64,000 nucleotides of DNA from Leucogyrophana mollusca (lineage: Eukaryota; Basidiomycota; Agaricomycetes; Boletales), in NCBI GenBank assembly GCA_021014945.1, contig MU266327.1:186001-250000 (forward strand), given 5' to 3'. How positions within the stretch are numbered: position 1 is the first letter of the stretch; each line of letters starts with the position of its first letter. The notes beneath the pieces are model-generated. The model was not told the origin of the DNA and ran no database searches. It saw only the letters and a program-made list of their open reading frames with translations. This document shows, piece after piece, positions 1-11,935 of this stretch. A program made the translations under genes and the position numbers.

Positions 1-529
1 TGCATCGTGTCTTCTCGGCATGCGGCCACGATCCATGTATGAATGAGCGGCTCTACGGCATATTGTATGATTATTATGGGCACAGATAGATCCATCCAAA
101 ACCAATCCAGCTGGGGTTCAGAAGGGTTCAGAGGAGTGACGACAAGACTGAACTGGTTCGGAGTCGTGATTGAACCACCGCGTCGGGAGCCGAGCCGGTC
201 ACGTGTGGACGCGTCTTAACGAAATGCTGTTGTTGAGTCTTGGTTTGGTTGTATCAAATAGCGCTGAAGCCGTCTCTGACCGCTTTTTCTTTCATCGGGA
301 CTAACAACTCTCTTTCTCTTCGGGGCTCATGCTACGCAATGGCTCTTAGTGCTTCTCCGCGTAAAATCATCCCGTTATCGACTGGAGACGATATCATACG
401 CAAGCCTCCGGCTCCGGCTACCACAAAACGTGTTTTCTATTGCGGTGTGGTTGTAGAAGGTTGCGATAGTGGGAGAAGGCTTCCTGAAGGCACGTTTATG
501 TCAAGAAACCTCTAATATGTTGTGGTCTC
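1..529. other. intergenic, upstream of RhoGEF
   Basis: I see no supported gene here. A 91-codon open frame at 240-515 on the plus strand has no recognisable domain and overlaps the likely promoter and 5' leader of the RhoGEF gene starting at 530, so I leave it out. Confidence 0.5.
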
Positions 530-3500
530 ATGGAAACAGACGTCCAGGACCTTGTCCTTTCCCTGGGCGATCCGTGGCTAGCTGAAAATGACAGTGCCAT
601 TCTACCATCCGCCACGGACACCTCTTTTGCAGCACACGGCGATCCCGTAAGTCCATCTCTTATGGGTGATGGTTGATTTCAGCTCGGTCCATTTTTGCGA
701 GACGATGCTGGGGCGATGGAATGCTTTGGGTCCTTCAAAGGGACACGCTCCACAAGACTTCTACAGCACTCGGCTGGACGTGCAAATTCTTACGTACACT
801 ATTGCACAGGATGGTTCCCAACAACGCAAACGTGCTATGACGGATTCGTCAGCGCTGACAGATGTTATCAATGAACTCGTGAACACCGAGCGATCATATG
901 TCCGGCGGCTCCGGATCCTCAAGAGCGACTACGCAGATCCTCTGCGCCAGTTTTCCCGAAGCAAGAATACCGCTATCCTACCACCATACGAAGCCAAGAC
1001 CCTGTTTGGAAACATTGATAATCTCTTGCCAGTCAATGAAGCATTCCTGACAGATCTCGAGAAGATGATAGCACCAAACGGTTCCAGAAACATCGGTGGG
1101 ATCGGGGATGTAGCTTTGCGGCACTTCAAAGACCTTCGAGGCTTCGAACACTACCGACAATACTACGTCAAACGCGAGGAGGCCCAGTCGCTGTTTGAGC
1201 GTCAGATGATGAAGAAATCGTCGGGATTCGCGGCTTTCATTGACGTACGCCCTCTTGACCTCCTCTTATCCAAGCATTGATCGTTGTCTCTCCCAAGTAG
1301 CGCATCAAATATTCTACCGCTGACACGAAGAACCGGGTAGGCCTGCGGGAGCTTCTTATGGATCCTGTCCAGCGTATACCAAGATACACATTGCTATTCC
1401 GCACAATGGTCAAGCATATGGCCCCAGGAGATCCGCAGCGTGCTAAACTCATTGAAGCAGATGAAATCGCCAGTAAGATAGCCCTTGCTGAAACGGACGA
1501 ACAGACCAAACGAGCGGCTATCATGTACTGCCTAAGTGCAACGGTCGATGGGTTTCCACCCGGACTCATCTCGAATTCGCGTCGCTTTATTGACTGCATC
1601 GACGTCGAAGACGTCATCATGGATGCTCCAACTCCATCAACGTCTACTTCTAGTTTGTCCATAAACTCCCTGCATTGTACACTCTTCTTATTCGACGACA
1701 AACTCATGATCGTGAAGCGCCCTGGGAACGGGGAGAAGAGTGGCAGGACGCTGGCAGGATTGGACGAAGTGGATAAATTGGCCAAGTCTGGTGGGCTACC
1801 TCTTGGTATGAAGAAGAGTGGGCTGAGCTATAAAGGAGTGATTGAGCTACCAGATGTAGCTGCCGCTGACGTTGGTGATGCTGGTGCGTTGGCTACAACC
1901 CATTGTTTGCATCTTTGAACCTTGCACGATAGATTTCCACGTTTATTTGGAGAATGCCCTCCAAGACCAAGGTGAACGATGGTCAGGTCGCCCCTTCCGT
2001 GCCTTCTCTGTGGTGTTTCCCCCATCTCCTGTTAATCTCGACCCCGTGCGAACAGCTACTGAGAAAGAGCGGTTCCTTGACAATCTGTGGAACGCACAGG
2101 CAAAATATAGGGCTCGCTCAGGACAATCTGTGGTACTTTGTGCGGATGAGAGGGAAGTGGAGTCCAGGGGCAGCCGCACGACGTTTGCACGGACATATTT
2201 CAACGTATATCAGCGGACTGCATTTTTACAAGAGAGTAAGAAAGTAAGTAGCACGATGCTGCCCATTTTGTGGTTTCCTTGCTAATCTTTTCTAGACCAA
2301 GATAGTCCTGCATATCGATCCGCAAGGTACCGCGGACCCGATACCGTTCGGCATGAATGGACCTCCATTCGTAGTTGTCAGGGTTCAGCCTATGGCAGGA
2401 GAAATATCCCGGTATACAGTGACATCTAGCGACCCTCATGACGAGCCCGAAGAGGATATTGTTCAGACCGCACGGATACCTGGACGTATCATTCAAACAA
2501 GTTCGTCATCCGCCTCTTTGACGGTTCTCCGATTTAATGGACTATTCATTCACAGTTCACCAGTACGGTCTGTTCAAATTTCGCGCTGGAAACAGCTCGG
2601 CTCCGTCGACGCCAACTGCGAGCACGCGGTCTCGGGCTCACATATTCAGTCTAGACGCCATCTCTCGAAATCTTTTCAACGCCCTTCCGGGTTCGTCCAA
2701 AGGCGACTTTTTTGGTGGCTCGATCAACAATCATCGGCGGACAAAGTCTTCGACCAGCCGTTCGTCCATGTACACCCAGACGACGACGACTGCAGATGGC
2801 AGTCTTGCGAAGTTTTCTCATCGTTCGAACTCGACGGCTACCGCTGCCACTTCCCTCGCGTCCAACGATGATGATTCCTTCTTCGCAAACCGGTCATCTA
2901 GCTCGCGGCGAAAGCTGGTGAAGAGAGGTCGTTCTCCAGGAAGTGGTAGATCATCTCCGGAATCCAGGTCGAACTCCGTCTCTCGATCCCCATCGAAAGA
3001 GCGAATGTCGTACAGCGAGGCTGAGGAAGAACCGGACGTGGTCTTGAGGTTAGACCAGTCCGACCGGGACCTATCCATGCGGCTGGAGCTGGCCAGGCGA
3101 AACAGCCAGAACCAACACGGCAAACAAATACCTACCCCATCCTTCGAACGGCCAGTGGAAGAAACCATTTATGAAGGTATATCGTATTCGTCAGCTGCGT
3201 GTGTATCGTGCTCACGCGCTGTCCAGAGGAACCCCCACAGCCATTGCGACCAACGTCGCGCGCATCCACCGTCAGAGATGCTGCAAGTCAGCGCTCAACG
3301 ACCCCCCGACCGAGTTCGACCTCTCCCCCGCGACGTTCCCCCTCACAGCACCCCTCTGACCATCGGCGCTTTGGCCCACGGGCCCCGTCTCCTCTACCGC
3401 CCAAGAGTCCCATCGCCACAGCTTCGCGGCGCGACCTCCCCTCCATGGACGACGACCTCGCTCTGGAAGCGACACAGATGCACACTCATCACACTTTAGA

Positions 3501-4961
3501 ACCATCAATACTCACAGATAGCCTAGATAACACCCCGTCACCCCTTCCTCGCAGTAAACGGCAGCCTTTCGTCTCCACTGGTAATACGGAATCCACCCCC
3601 AAGCCGTCGGTACAGGGCGCGCCCTCCGCCTCGAGTACCGTGGAGCCATTGTCTATCAAGAAGAAATCGTCTACGCGCTCAGGCCACAGTACTTATACTC
3701 CCACGCGCAAAGGATACACGCGAGCATCTCCACTATCGAGGACCACTGCCCGGATCGTCTCACCTCGCAGGGTTTCCCCACAATTTATCCCGACGCGAAC
3801 ACACCATCTCCCCCACAATTTCACCAGCGAACAGGCGGATCAAGTACTGCAGCTAGCACTTAGTACCAAAGAGGATGTGAGCGTTGTATATCGCATAAGT
3901 TTTTGATTTGGCCTAATGCCGACTGCCTCGCAGGTTGAATCGTCCCACCGCGCCGTTAAGCGGATTAAATTGGACCTGGACAACCTGCGATCCAGCACCC
4001 AAGTCAGCGGCGGAAGCAGTGAGCCCTGGAGATCGCCGTCTCCCGACAAGTCCTTAGCGCGCACCCCGCAGCGAGGTAACGCGCCACCTATTGTGAGTCA
4101 TGGATTAATTCTCCTGTAGGGTAGACTTCGTATTCCTTACCGTGCAACGACAGACCAAGGAGGCACAGCAGCGTCTAGATGAGATGCGACAGCTGATCGG
4201 GAAGAGACAATTCGAGGGTACCCCCCGCAGCCGACCGCGAAGTCTCGTTTCAGAGGGCTCGATATCGAGCACGTCAGAGCCATCGAGCGCACCGGACTAT
4301 AGTCATCTGGACGAGCCGGTGTCGGAAGCGGACAAGTACCTAGCGCGCGCGGTGTCGAACTGCGAGTCGCTGCACACTAACATCCTGCACGTCGTGTCTG
4401 ATTTCAAGGAGGTGGGTCTGTAGTGTTTGGGGTCTCCGGACGTGCATCTAATTCCTCCTTTTTGCTCGACAGAAACTATCCGATCTGGATAAGACGCGGG
4501 TAGAGCTGCAGAATACGAAACGTCAGTGCGAGCTGGTCAAGAGCCTGCTTGCGGATGCGACAGCCGAGAAGGAGATCATGTACGAGGTACAGAATGGATC
4601 GTGATCCGCTCGTTGTCGTCGGATGCTGACGGCACATACAGGCATTCAACGAGGAGCTTGATTCCATGTACACGGATGCGAACCTCCCGGAGGACGAAGC
4701 TTGGACAGCCATGAGCGAAGACTTGCGGCAGACGAAGGAATCGCGGAATGCGCTGAGCCGAGAGAACTCGTGGGTTTCTTGTCGTGGGCTCTTGCACTGT
4801 ATTGATCGTTCTGTGTCACAGGCAACTGAAGCGTCGCTTGGCGGAGGCTGAGCTGCAGAAGGAAGAGTAAGTGCTGTCGCTTCGCATCGTGTTTGCTGAA
4901 CCGCGACTGACGGTCCCACAGGTGGGCAACGTTGCTGCGGGCACATGGACTCATCCCATAA
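530..4961 (+). CDS. Rho guanine nucleotide exchange factor (DH-PH) with C-terminal coiled coil
   Basis: Predicted activator of a Rho/Cdc42-type GTPase, acting by GDP-GTP exchange at membranes or sites of polarity. The start at 530 (METDVQDLVLSL) is followed by an intron, and the DH domain then begins with a clear CR1 helix (VINELVNTERSYVRRLRIL, near 865). A short intron near 1247-1302 joins to the CR3 signature LLMDPVQRIPRYTLLF. A PH-like segment follows (HCTLFLFDDKLMIVKRP, near 1674). From about 2550 to 4080 the protein is Ser/Pro/Arg-rich and probably disordered. The last exons (4142-4961) encode charged heptad-rich coiled coil (for example LDKTRVELQNTKRQCELVK) and end in LLRAHGLIP. There are several small introns; the last acceptor at 4920-4921 leads to stop TAA 4959-4961. 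The DH assignment is secure, but the target GTPase cannot be read from the sequence. Confidence 0.88.
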
Positions 4962-5794
4962 CATTTTGACTGATGATTCGCTTTCATGCACATTGTATAC
5001 TGATTTCTGTAGCAGCTACATACATATTTGTCTTTTCGATTTTTTGCATATTCCGATTGTCTCCCAGGCATACAACGTCTAGATAGTTCGAGTTCCATAC
5101 AGATGTACAAACATACGTGCTGATCGCGGGTGGGCCGTCCGAATCGTGATCATCCACAGGAGGTTAGGCCGTAGCGCGCTTTGAAGGCGACGAGCTAGGG
5201 CGGTGCCCAGCGTCATTGCACCGTGAAGCAAGTATCCGCCTCGTCTTGGGCAAGCAGACGGTACAGTGGAGGATGTGAACGACGCGTACATCAATAACAC
5301 GAGGTACAGGCCCATCCCTGGCTTACCTTAGCCCTGGGGGACTGAGGGGCAGGCCATGTATTGTAACCAGGCCAGCCACACCATCGTTAACGTGCGCCAT
5401 CTGGTTCTGAACAATGCCACTGAGCACCATGGTTGGACATAGACTGTCCGTTTTGGTCTGCCCAGCAAGGACGTGGGTTTTGGGTAGTAACTTTGGGTAA
5501 TCGGTGCATATCCTCCCCAGTGACACTGGTCGATAAGATGAGGACCAGGCTTTAGACGACGCCAGAGATGTGGTTAAGGTTCCTCCTCAAAAACAAAGAA
5601 ACAGCTGTGATATATAACCACCCCTCGGCACTTACCTTAGGCGTTAACATACTGCAACTCCCAGGTTGACTCATTGCAAAGTATGTTCCCTACGCAAAAG
5701 AAAACGAGCCCAACATCGGTTATTATATTCCACCAGCATATGGCCGCGGAAGCAGCGTTAAAAGTTAAAAGTGACCAACTTCAACGAGGTCGAG
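4962..5794. other. intergenic between convergent genes
   Basis: This is 3' flanking sequence of the RhoGEF and of the minus-strand gene ending at 5795. Short open frames on both strands have no recognisable content. The part from about 5580 is rather AT-rich. I see no RNA gene or repeat. Confidence 0.5.
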
Positions 5795-6296
5795 CTAGTA
5801 ATTAGCTGCCGCCACCCACCACCTCGGAGGGCGCCCGATGATCTCCATCAGCTTGTCGAGCTGGCTCTGCAACGGGGCTTGGAAGTGCTCCACATCATCG
5901 ATGAGGCCTAGGATCCCCACTCTCCCCGTGGAATTTTGGAGTTCGGGGGGGACTGATCCATCCTGGGGGTCCCACGCGACCGCAAAGGCAAGAATCGGCA
6001 CTCCAATATGCTTTCGCAACCATAGCACGGCGTGGTTGTATTTGCCATTCGTGTGGAGGTTCGCGTACTCCTTGACCCATGCATAATCTACGCAATAACC
6101 AAACCACATCATGCGGTTAGGATTTGTGCGCCTAGGACGTGGCGGTATCACCGCTTTTCGGTCTGGCTCTTCCCTTTGAACGGAAGACGAAGCATCGTCT
6201 GAGATCTGCAAAACGGTAAGTAACCCTGTACTTAGGGCGCCTTGGAAGAGAACGTACTTTCAGCGCAGAGAAAGACTGATAGATGTTCTCGGACAT
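5795..6296 (-). CDS. small hypothetical protein
   Basis: A two-exon gene of about 150 residues. Exon 1 encodes MSENIYQSFSALK (start ATG 6296-6294). A GT-AG intron then joins to ISDDASSSVQREEPDR, and the frame runs to TAG at 5797-5795. The splice phase is clean and the start is the first ATG, which supports a real gene. The N-terminal third is Arg/Pro-rich and likely disordered. The rest is compact and aromatic-rich (MMWFGYCVDYAWVKEYANL; RPPRWWVAAANY) and looks folded. I see no signal peptide or membrane segment and recognise no family. It is transcribed divergently from the tRNA-His and tRNase Z genes, with about 165 nt between its ATG and the tRNA. Confidence 0.55.
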
Positions 6297-6461
6297 GAGA
6301 CGATGGAATGGCTGGCGGGGATAACGAACTTAGATGCCAGGTGTTGAAAGGACTTGAAAAGTCAACCTTTTATTCCCCGAAGACTCGGTACTGTAAATGT
6401 GTCATGTGACCTTCCGGTAGTTAGCAGTGCTATGTAACGCATACTGGGCAAGAGAAGACAA

Positions 6462-6544
6462 GTCCCTGTCGATTAGTGGTTAAATCGCCACGTTGTGGAA
6501 TTCACGAAACCGTGGCGCCGCAGGTTCAATTCCTGCCAGGGACA
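6462..6544 (+). tRNA. tRNA-His (GTG) with 11-nt intron
   Basis: All arms are visible. The acceptor stem GTCCCTG (6462-6468) pairs with CAGGGAC (6537-6543), followed by discriminator A6544. The D stem GATT/AATC lies around 6471-6486. The anticodon stem CCACG (6488-6492) pairs with CGTGG (6511-6515), and the T arm is GCAGG-TTCAATT-CCTGC. The anticodon loop reads TTGTGG, an 11-nt intron at about 6499-6509, then C, so the anticodon GTG is at 6495-6497 and the intron sits at the usual position after base 37. The B box (GGTTCAATTCC) is intact. As in other eukaryotes, tRNA-His would receive a G at -1 after transcription. The tRNase Z gene starts 82 nt downstream on the same strand. Confidence 0.93.
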
Positions 6545-6626
6545 TTCTTTTTCCACTCGTAGAGTTGGTCACGGGTATTGGCAACAGCGAACTTGGACTT
6601 CGGAGGACTGCCTTTTTACTGCGAGG

Positions 6627-7893
6627 ATGTCAAATGTGCGACGAGGGCTTTCATCACTGAATGTGACTTTTCTAGGAACAGCTTCTGCCCAGCCGTCGAC
6701 AACCAGAAATCATTCTGCCCTTGCGCTTCGCCTCGGCGGCGATGTCTGGCTCGTAGATTGCGGCGAGGCAACCCAGCATCAGATCCAAAGATCTCCCGTG
6801 AAGATGGGGAAGATCCAAAAAATATTCATCACCCACACACACGGTAGATCCTACATTTATCGCGACTATCGTAATTCTCAGAATCTCCAGGTGACCATAT
6901 ATTCGGCCTCTTGCCCCTCCTGGCGAGCCGCCTTAACGGTGCGGGGGGCACCGCAGACGGCGCTGACGATCCCAGGGCGCATGTGTCCGCAGAATCAGAC
7001 GTACGTTCTCTTTCGTTTGCGCGAACTCGATCTAACAGGTGCACCAGCCGCCGCTTGAGATATATGGCCCCTTAGGCACACGCGCGTATGTCCGCAACGG
7101 CCTCACATACTCGCATACCCTCCTCGGGGCACCCTACGTCGTCCATGAGCTACGTTTCCCTGCCGATCCCATCGATGGCGACTATACCTCCCTTCCACCC
7201 CATCCGACCGAAAGCCCCCACGGCCGTAATATTCCACAAATCAACGGGGTATGGTCTGATGTCTACCGCGACGACATCCTTTCCGTATCTGCTGCGCCTA
7301 TCTTACATTCTGTCCCCTGCGTTGGCTACGTCATAACAGAGGCCCCCGTGCCAGGCAAGATGGACCCTGGTAAATACATCCCAGATCTAAAACGCACCAA
7401 AACCCCCATGTCAGTCATGAGCCGTCTCCAGCAAGGCGAGAGCGTCGAGCTCTCTGATGGGACCGTTCTGCATGGCCCTCCAAAAAGACCCGGTCGTAAA
7501 CTCGTCATATTAGGAGACACTTACGACCCCTCTCCTATTGCCGACATCGCTGCTTCACCCGATCTCCTCATCCACGAAGCTACCAACGCTCACTTGCCCG
7601 GAATCGACGAAAATACTAAACCAGACGACACGTTCGAGATTGTCGAAGCGCGGGCCAGATCGAGGGGTCACTCAACTCCACAGATGGCTGGCGCATTTGC
7701 ACGGCGTATCGGGGCGAGAAAGCTCGTGCTCAACCACTTTTCTCCAAGATACGCTGGGAATGACGATGTTGACGAGGGATCGGGAAATGTCATGACAGCT
7801 ATCGCCGGGCTAGCAGGAAGGGAGTTCAAGGGAGACATTGTATGCGCACGCGACTTTATGAGCTTCGATGTAGACTTTTCTCTGAATGGCTAG
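6627..7893 (+). CDS. tRNase Z, short form (ELAC1-like), tRNA 3'-processing endonuclease
   Basis: A metallo-beta-lactamase-fold zinc endonuclease that removes tRNA 3' trailers. Three exons give about 390 residues. Exon 1 ([20 protein letters not shown]) has the N-terminal strand motif FLGTASAQP, then [10 protein letters not shown], and stops at THTHG. Splicing at about 6844 restores the histidine motif as [15 protein letters not shown] (HxHxDH). A second intron near 7000-7038 leads to the long last exon. That exon holds the His of [10 protein letters not shown], the metal-ligand Asp of [12 protein letters not shown], the HEAT motif, [12 protein letters not shown] and the terminal LNHFSPRY motif. 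All key residues appear intact. The length fits a short-form enzyme, not the two-domain long form. ATG 6627 was chosen because the frame upstream runs into the tRNA-His gene. The stop lies 21 nt from the THOC7 stop on the other strand. Confidence 0.92.
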
Positions 7894-7914
7894 TAGAATA
7901 CAAAACCTGATCGA

Positions 7915-9138
7915 TCAGTCGTCTGGAGGGTCCGAAAGCGCACTGCTCGAATCGCTTGCTTCGCCCTCCTCCAGCTCTTCCCTGAGCTTCTTCTTCACCT
8001 TCACCTTGGGATCCTCCGCGACCTCTCCCATCTCGATATCATCCTCTTCTTCCACCTTACTCCGCGCCGCAGACGACGAGCGCAATTGCCTATGTGAGAG
8101 AGACGGCGTCGCCGAGTTCTGAGACCGCGCTACGAACTCCTTCGCGGCGGGGTTCAACTTCGACGCAAGCGGCACGTCGACCGACTCGTCGTCCTCGCCT
8201 TCCTCGCCTTCCTCCACCTCGCCTATTTCTGGCGCAGAGCTCGTTGCTTTGTCGTCCTCGGCGACTACGCTTGCTGCGTGGCTGGGCAGGACCTCGTCCG
8301 TGTCTGTGCCCTCCGGAGCGGGTGTGGGCGCGGGCGAGGCTACACGGGACGCCGCAACGTCCTTGTCCTTGCCCATCAGCCGTAGCGAGCCGAGGTCCAT
8401 GACGATCCCATCCAGCGCGGATTTCTGGCCGCGGATAGTCCGGTCCTGAGTCTCGTGTTCTGCGCGAATGGCAGCCATGTCGCCCTCGAGAGCCTGCATT
8501 GATCTGACCAAGTTAATTGAGCATGAGTTTGATATGGGGGAGGAGCGCGTACTGCTCGAGCTCTTCGCGGCTGGGGAGTGTATTTATCTTCTCCGCGACG
8601 AGATCGTACTCCATCTTCCGCCTGCGCTCCATATGTGCATGTTCCAGCGCAACCTTGAGTTCCTCAATCTGCCCCCTCAATGAACCGTGCTCCTCCTCTG
8701 AAAAAAACAAATAAACAATAAGGACAATAAGAAAACCCGTACCCATGAGTACCAGCGAGTGCCCCGACCACGCACCAATACGCTCCCGCTCCCGTTGATA
8801 CTCCTCGACCTGCCTCGCCTCGGCCTCGCACACCATCCCGCTCTTCCTCAGCCCGAGCCGAAACGACGCCAGCTCGACCAAGAACGCCTCGCGCGCATCG
8901 TCGACGCTGCCCGCGTAGCTCGGCTGCACGAGCGGCGTGTGCGCGAGGGACGTGTACGTGTGGAACTTCTTGACGACGCGCCGGAGGGGGCGCTCGTCGT
9001 TGGTTATGCGGGTGTGGATGATGGCGTCTGGTTGGGGGTGGGTTATTGGGACTGGTTAGTTGGTGGGAGGTACGTGCCTTCTTCTTCGACTGTTAGTGGT
9101 GGTATGTTGGGCAGTGCGGCGGCGTTGGTAGAAGTCAT
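7915..9138 (-). CDS. THOC7: THO complex subunit 7 (THOC7)
   Basis: A subunit of the THO/TREX complex, which couples transcription to mRNA export in the nucleus. Exon 1 is MTSTNAAALPNIPPLTVEEE. A 50-nt intron at 9028-9077 with a GC donor (AAG|GCACGT) and a good branch site (ACTAAC) joins to DAIIHTRITNDERPLRRVVK, the THOC7 N-terminal signature. Coiled coil follows (GLRKSGMVCEAEARQVEEYQ; ALEHAHMERRRKMEYDLVAE; INTLPSREELEQ). Two further introns have donors GTGCGT and GTACGC. The C-terminal 120 or so residues (7915-8300) are acidic, Ser- and Pro-rich and low-complexity, ending in SDPPDD; such tails occur in fungal relatives. No in-frame GT donor fits the first intron, so the GC-AG call is preferred. 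The gene converges on tRNase Z. Confidence 0.85.
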
Positions 9139-9490
9139 AGTAGAGTGTTGAGGCTGTCTTGCTTCGGCTGCTTGTTCCATGTCCGAGTCCAAGTACAAAA
9201 CGTTTGTTGAGAAGGAACGACTGTCTTCCTTCGAATCTTTGGACTGCCTACGGGAGACTAACAAAACGTTGGCTGAACTCGTTTTCGAGTCTTTGAATCT
9301 TCCTGGTAGCCAAAGCAATAAATGCAGATTGTCTTGAAATGCTCAACTACGGAAGGCGGCACAAGTTAGATTGGAGCTGATTGACTATAATACATTGGTG
9401 GAAGATCAGTAGCGAAGATATAAAGTAAGTGTAGATGACGGATGCTACAGGCTAAACTATCCATACAACAAAACCTTACCCATTCGACAA
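9139..9490. other. intergenic, shared promoter side of THOC7 and 3' end of next gene
   Basis: I see no gene here. The open frame of THOC7 extends upstream on the minus strand but holds no better start than 9138. There is no tRNA or repeat. Confidence 0.5.
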
Positions 9491-11935
9491 CTAACCCCAC
9501 TCCTCCATCACAAAAGGTGTCACAAGATCATACACCTCATCATTGCCTCCCCTCCCCACCTTCGGCGCCTTCCCCCGCCCGATCACCCTCTTGAACATGC
9601 CCCCCATTCCCCTCCGCGACGCATCCGACTCCCCCAGCGCGATACCGCTCTCAAAATCATTCGGATAGCACGTGTCGATGTAGTTCGCGAGCTTGCGCAT
9701 CCCGCTCGAGCTGTCATTCGCGGCCTTGCGTGAATCTTGCACCGCGGACTGGAGGTACATGGCCAGACTGGGAAAGTTCATCGGCAATGTCGGGTAGGGA
9801 GTCGAGGGCGTTGCTGGGACCACGTAGTACTTTGCCATGGGGGACTCTGCGCCGTCCCGCAGTAGGGTGGGCAGCGGCGAGAGAGTATACGAGTACGGGA
9901 GCACGGTGACGTCGCCATTAGTATATTTATGGGCATTGTTGACGGACGGCGGCAGTGGCATCTCGGTGGTCAAGTAGAGCACTGTGCGCCACTCCGAAGA
10001 CGAATGATGGATCTGGGGAATCATCAGCATCAGTGGCTTAGATCTTGACGAGATGGTCGAGCACAACTAACCTTGACGAACTGTATGACCGTCCTGAGCT
10101 TCAGTTCGTGTTTTGCGACCGAGAGGGCTTCAAGACTCGGCTCGACTCGGGTCCCGCTCAGTCTCGCCATCAATTTCAGCAGCTGCCTCCAGTTTGGAGC
10201 TTGTATGTGGTAAGTTGGAGACTTGCCGTACGGAAGGCATATGACGGGGGGCATTTGGCCAGACATGTGTGATAGTATCGTGCTAATTGCAGGACGGGAA
10301 AAGCCCAATGCTGTAGAAGATCCAATAAACATCGAACCCACCAGTTGATACGCAATGGGTATCCACGTACAGATGCCAAAAAGGAGCTCGGGCTCCACAT
10401 AATGATTCGCAGAAAGCCCAGGTGTGGGGCGGCTGGCGGGGTCGTCGAGGTCGTCTTCAGTATCCTCGCCAAGCGGGTCCAAGTTAGTTGTAGACGCGAA
10501 TGAGGGCTGCGGGCTTGCAGGTATGAATTGAGGCGACTGCGATGAGTGCGCCGCTGATGAGGAATCCCCATGCGCAGACAGCCTTGCGGAATGGCCGCTA
10601 TCCGAAGTATTGGCCGAAGACCAACTCGGTCTCGAGGGTGCGGGTGGAACTTCGGGGGCGTTTATCTGAGAAAGAGACGAAGCACGGGAGGGTACCGTGT
10701 GTAGGACGTGCGGTGATTGGGTCAGATCACTTCGGTGAGATTCAGCGGACGGAAACGAGGCCGCCGATGTTTGACTTGACGGGCTTGTTGGCGAGGTTGG
10801 AACGGCAGCAGCATTGCGGAGGACGATGCTTGATACGACATTGTTGTATAGCGGGGGAGTTGGTGAATCGCGATGAAGCGTTTCAAGTGATCTGGTGTCA
10901 GATGTAGGTCGGGGTTGCTCCCTGTTTTCCTGTGGTACTTCATTGGCCGGGTGCTGTTCCTGCGGACTTGTACCGTCATGAACAGGGCGCGAACCTTCTC
11001 CTGTTTCCGCTGTTGAAGGCGGTATACTAGGTTCTTCATCGAGTGAGTGCATAGACTCCGTAGGCGTGATAAGATGCAGCCAGCTCACTCCTTCTGATGG
11101 ACATAGTGAAGGATTAGACGATGTAGTCGCAACCGGGCTAAGGCCGTGGGTTCGAACGGGTGAATTGCGCCCATGAGATCCTTGCGGAGAGAGCGAATGT
11201 CGTCGAGTATATGGACCCGCAATCAACCTCGACTCCTCCAAAGCCCGAGCCAGCTCCTCCTCCTCCTGTGCTAGCATGTCTTCTTCCCGCTGGCGAGCTT
11301 CAGACGCAGAAAGCGCCAACGCTAGCGCGATATCCTTCTCGTCTGTTGGCGATTCTGGTATTGCTCCAAAACTGAGCGATGAAGGGCCTGCGATGGAACT
11401 GCCAGATATTGCCTGAGGGTAAAGAGGATTGCCTGGAGAGAGGACGGGCGAAAGCGTCGGAGGTTTGGGAGGTATTATAGGGGGCGCAGGGAGGAGCGAT
11501 CTGGGCTTCTGAGGAAGAGGCGGTGGTGGCAATGGGGGTTGAGGTGGAGAGTAGAAATAATCACCGTAAAACGAGGTACGTTCAGGGGACGGAACAAAAG
11601 GGGAGGGCCTTGCTGGAAACGATGGCGTTGGCATCGGAAATGACATATTAGCAGCGGGGCGTGGTCGCTGCCGCCCGGGTGTCAGACTAGCTGGAACTGG
11701 GGCATACGATATAGGAGGTAGGTCGGTGGAGCCGTGCGAGGAGTGTCTTGGGGGATACGGTGCGCTTGGAAGGGTAGTGTACCGCGGCCTAGGTGGAGGG
11801 GCCGGTCTCTGCTGGACATTCAAAGACGTAGAGTGATGCGGAATCCATGCCGCTGATGTCGATCCGTCAGTCCTGGATACAAGGCGGTTAAATAATAAAA
11901 CTCGACCGCTCACCCGAATGGTTATAAGACTGCAT
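9491..11935 (-). CDS. unknown protein with UIM-like helix and conserved C-terminal domain
   Basis: A protein of roughly 750 residues. Exon 1 encodes MQSYNHS; a GT-AG intron then joins in phase to AAWIPHHSTSLNVQQRP. The N-terminal two thirds are Pro/Ser-rich and disordered. Within it, near 11300, is an acidic-alanine helix (DIALALALSASEARQREEDM then EEEELARALEES) resembling two ubiquitin-interacting motifs. The C-terminal third looks folded: HYVEPELLFGI, an intron near 10312-10371 that restores SLGFSRPAISTILSHMSGQM, and after another intron IHHSSSEWRTVLYLTTEM. It ends ...VYDLVTPFVMEEWG. I see no signal peptide or membrane helix and do not recognise the C-terminal domain. A link to ubiquitin or endocytosis is inference from the UIM-like helix only. 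Confidence 0.7.

Noticed and set aside
1872..2285. Separate small genes inside the RhoGEF locus
   Set aside because: The frames are joined by short introns and continue the DH-PH protein; no independent gene is needed.
6495..6626. Longer N-terminus for tRNase Z from an ATG at 6495
   Set aside because: That frame runs through the tRNA-His gene. The ATG at 6627 gives the expected N-terminus just before FLGTAS.
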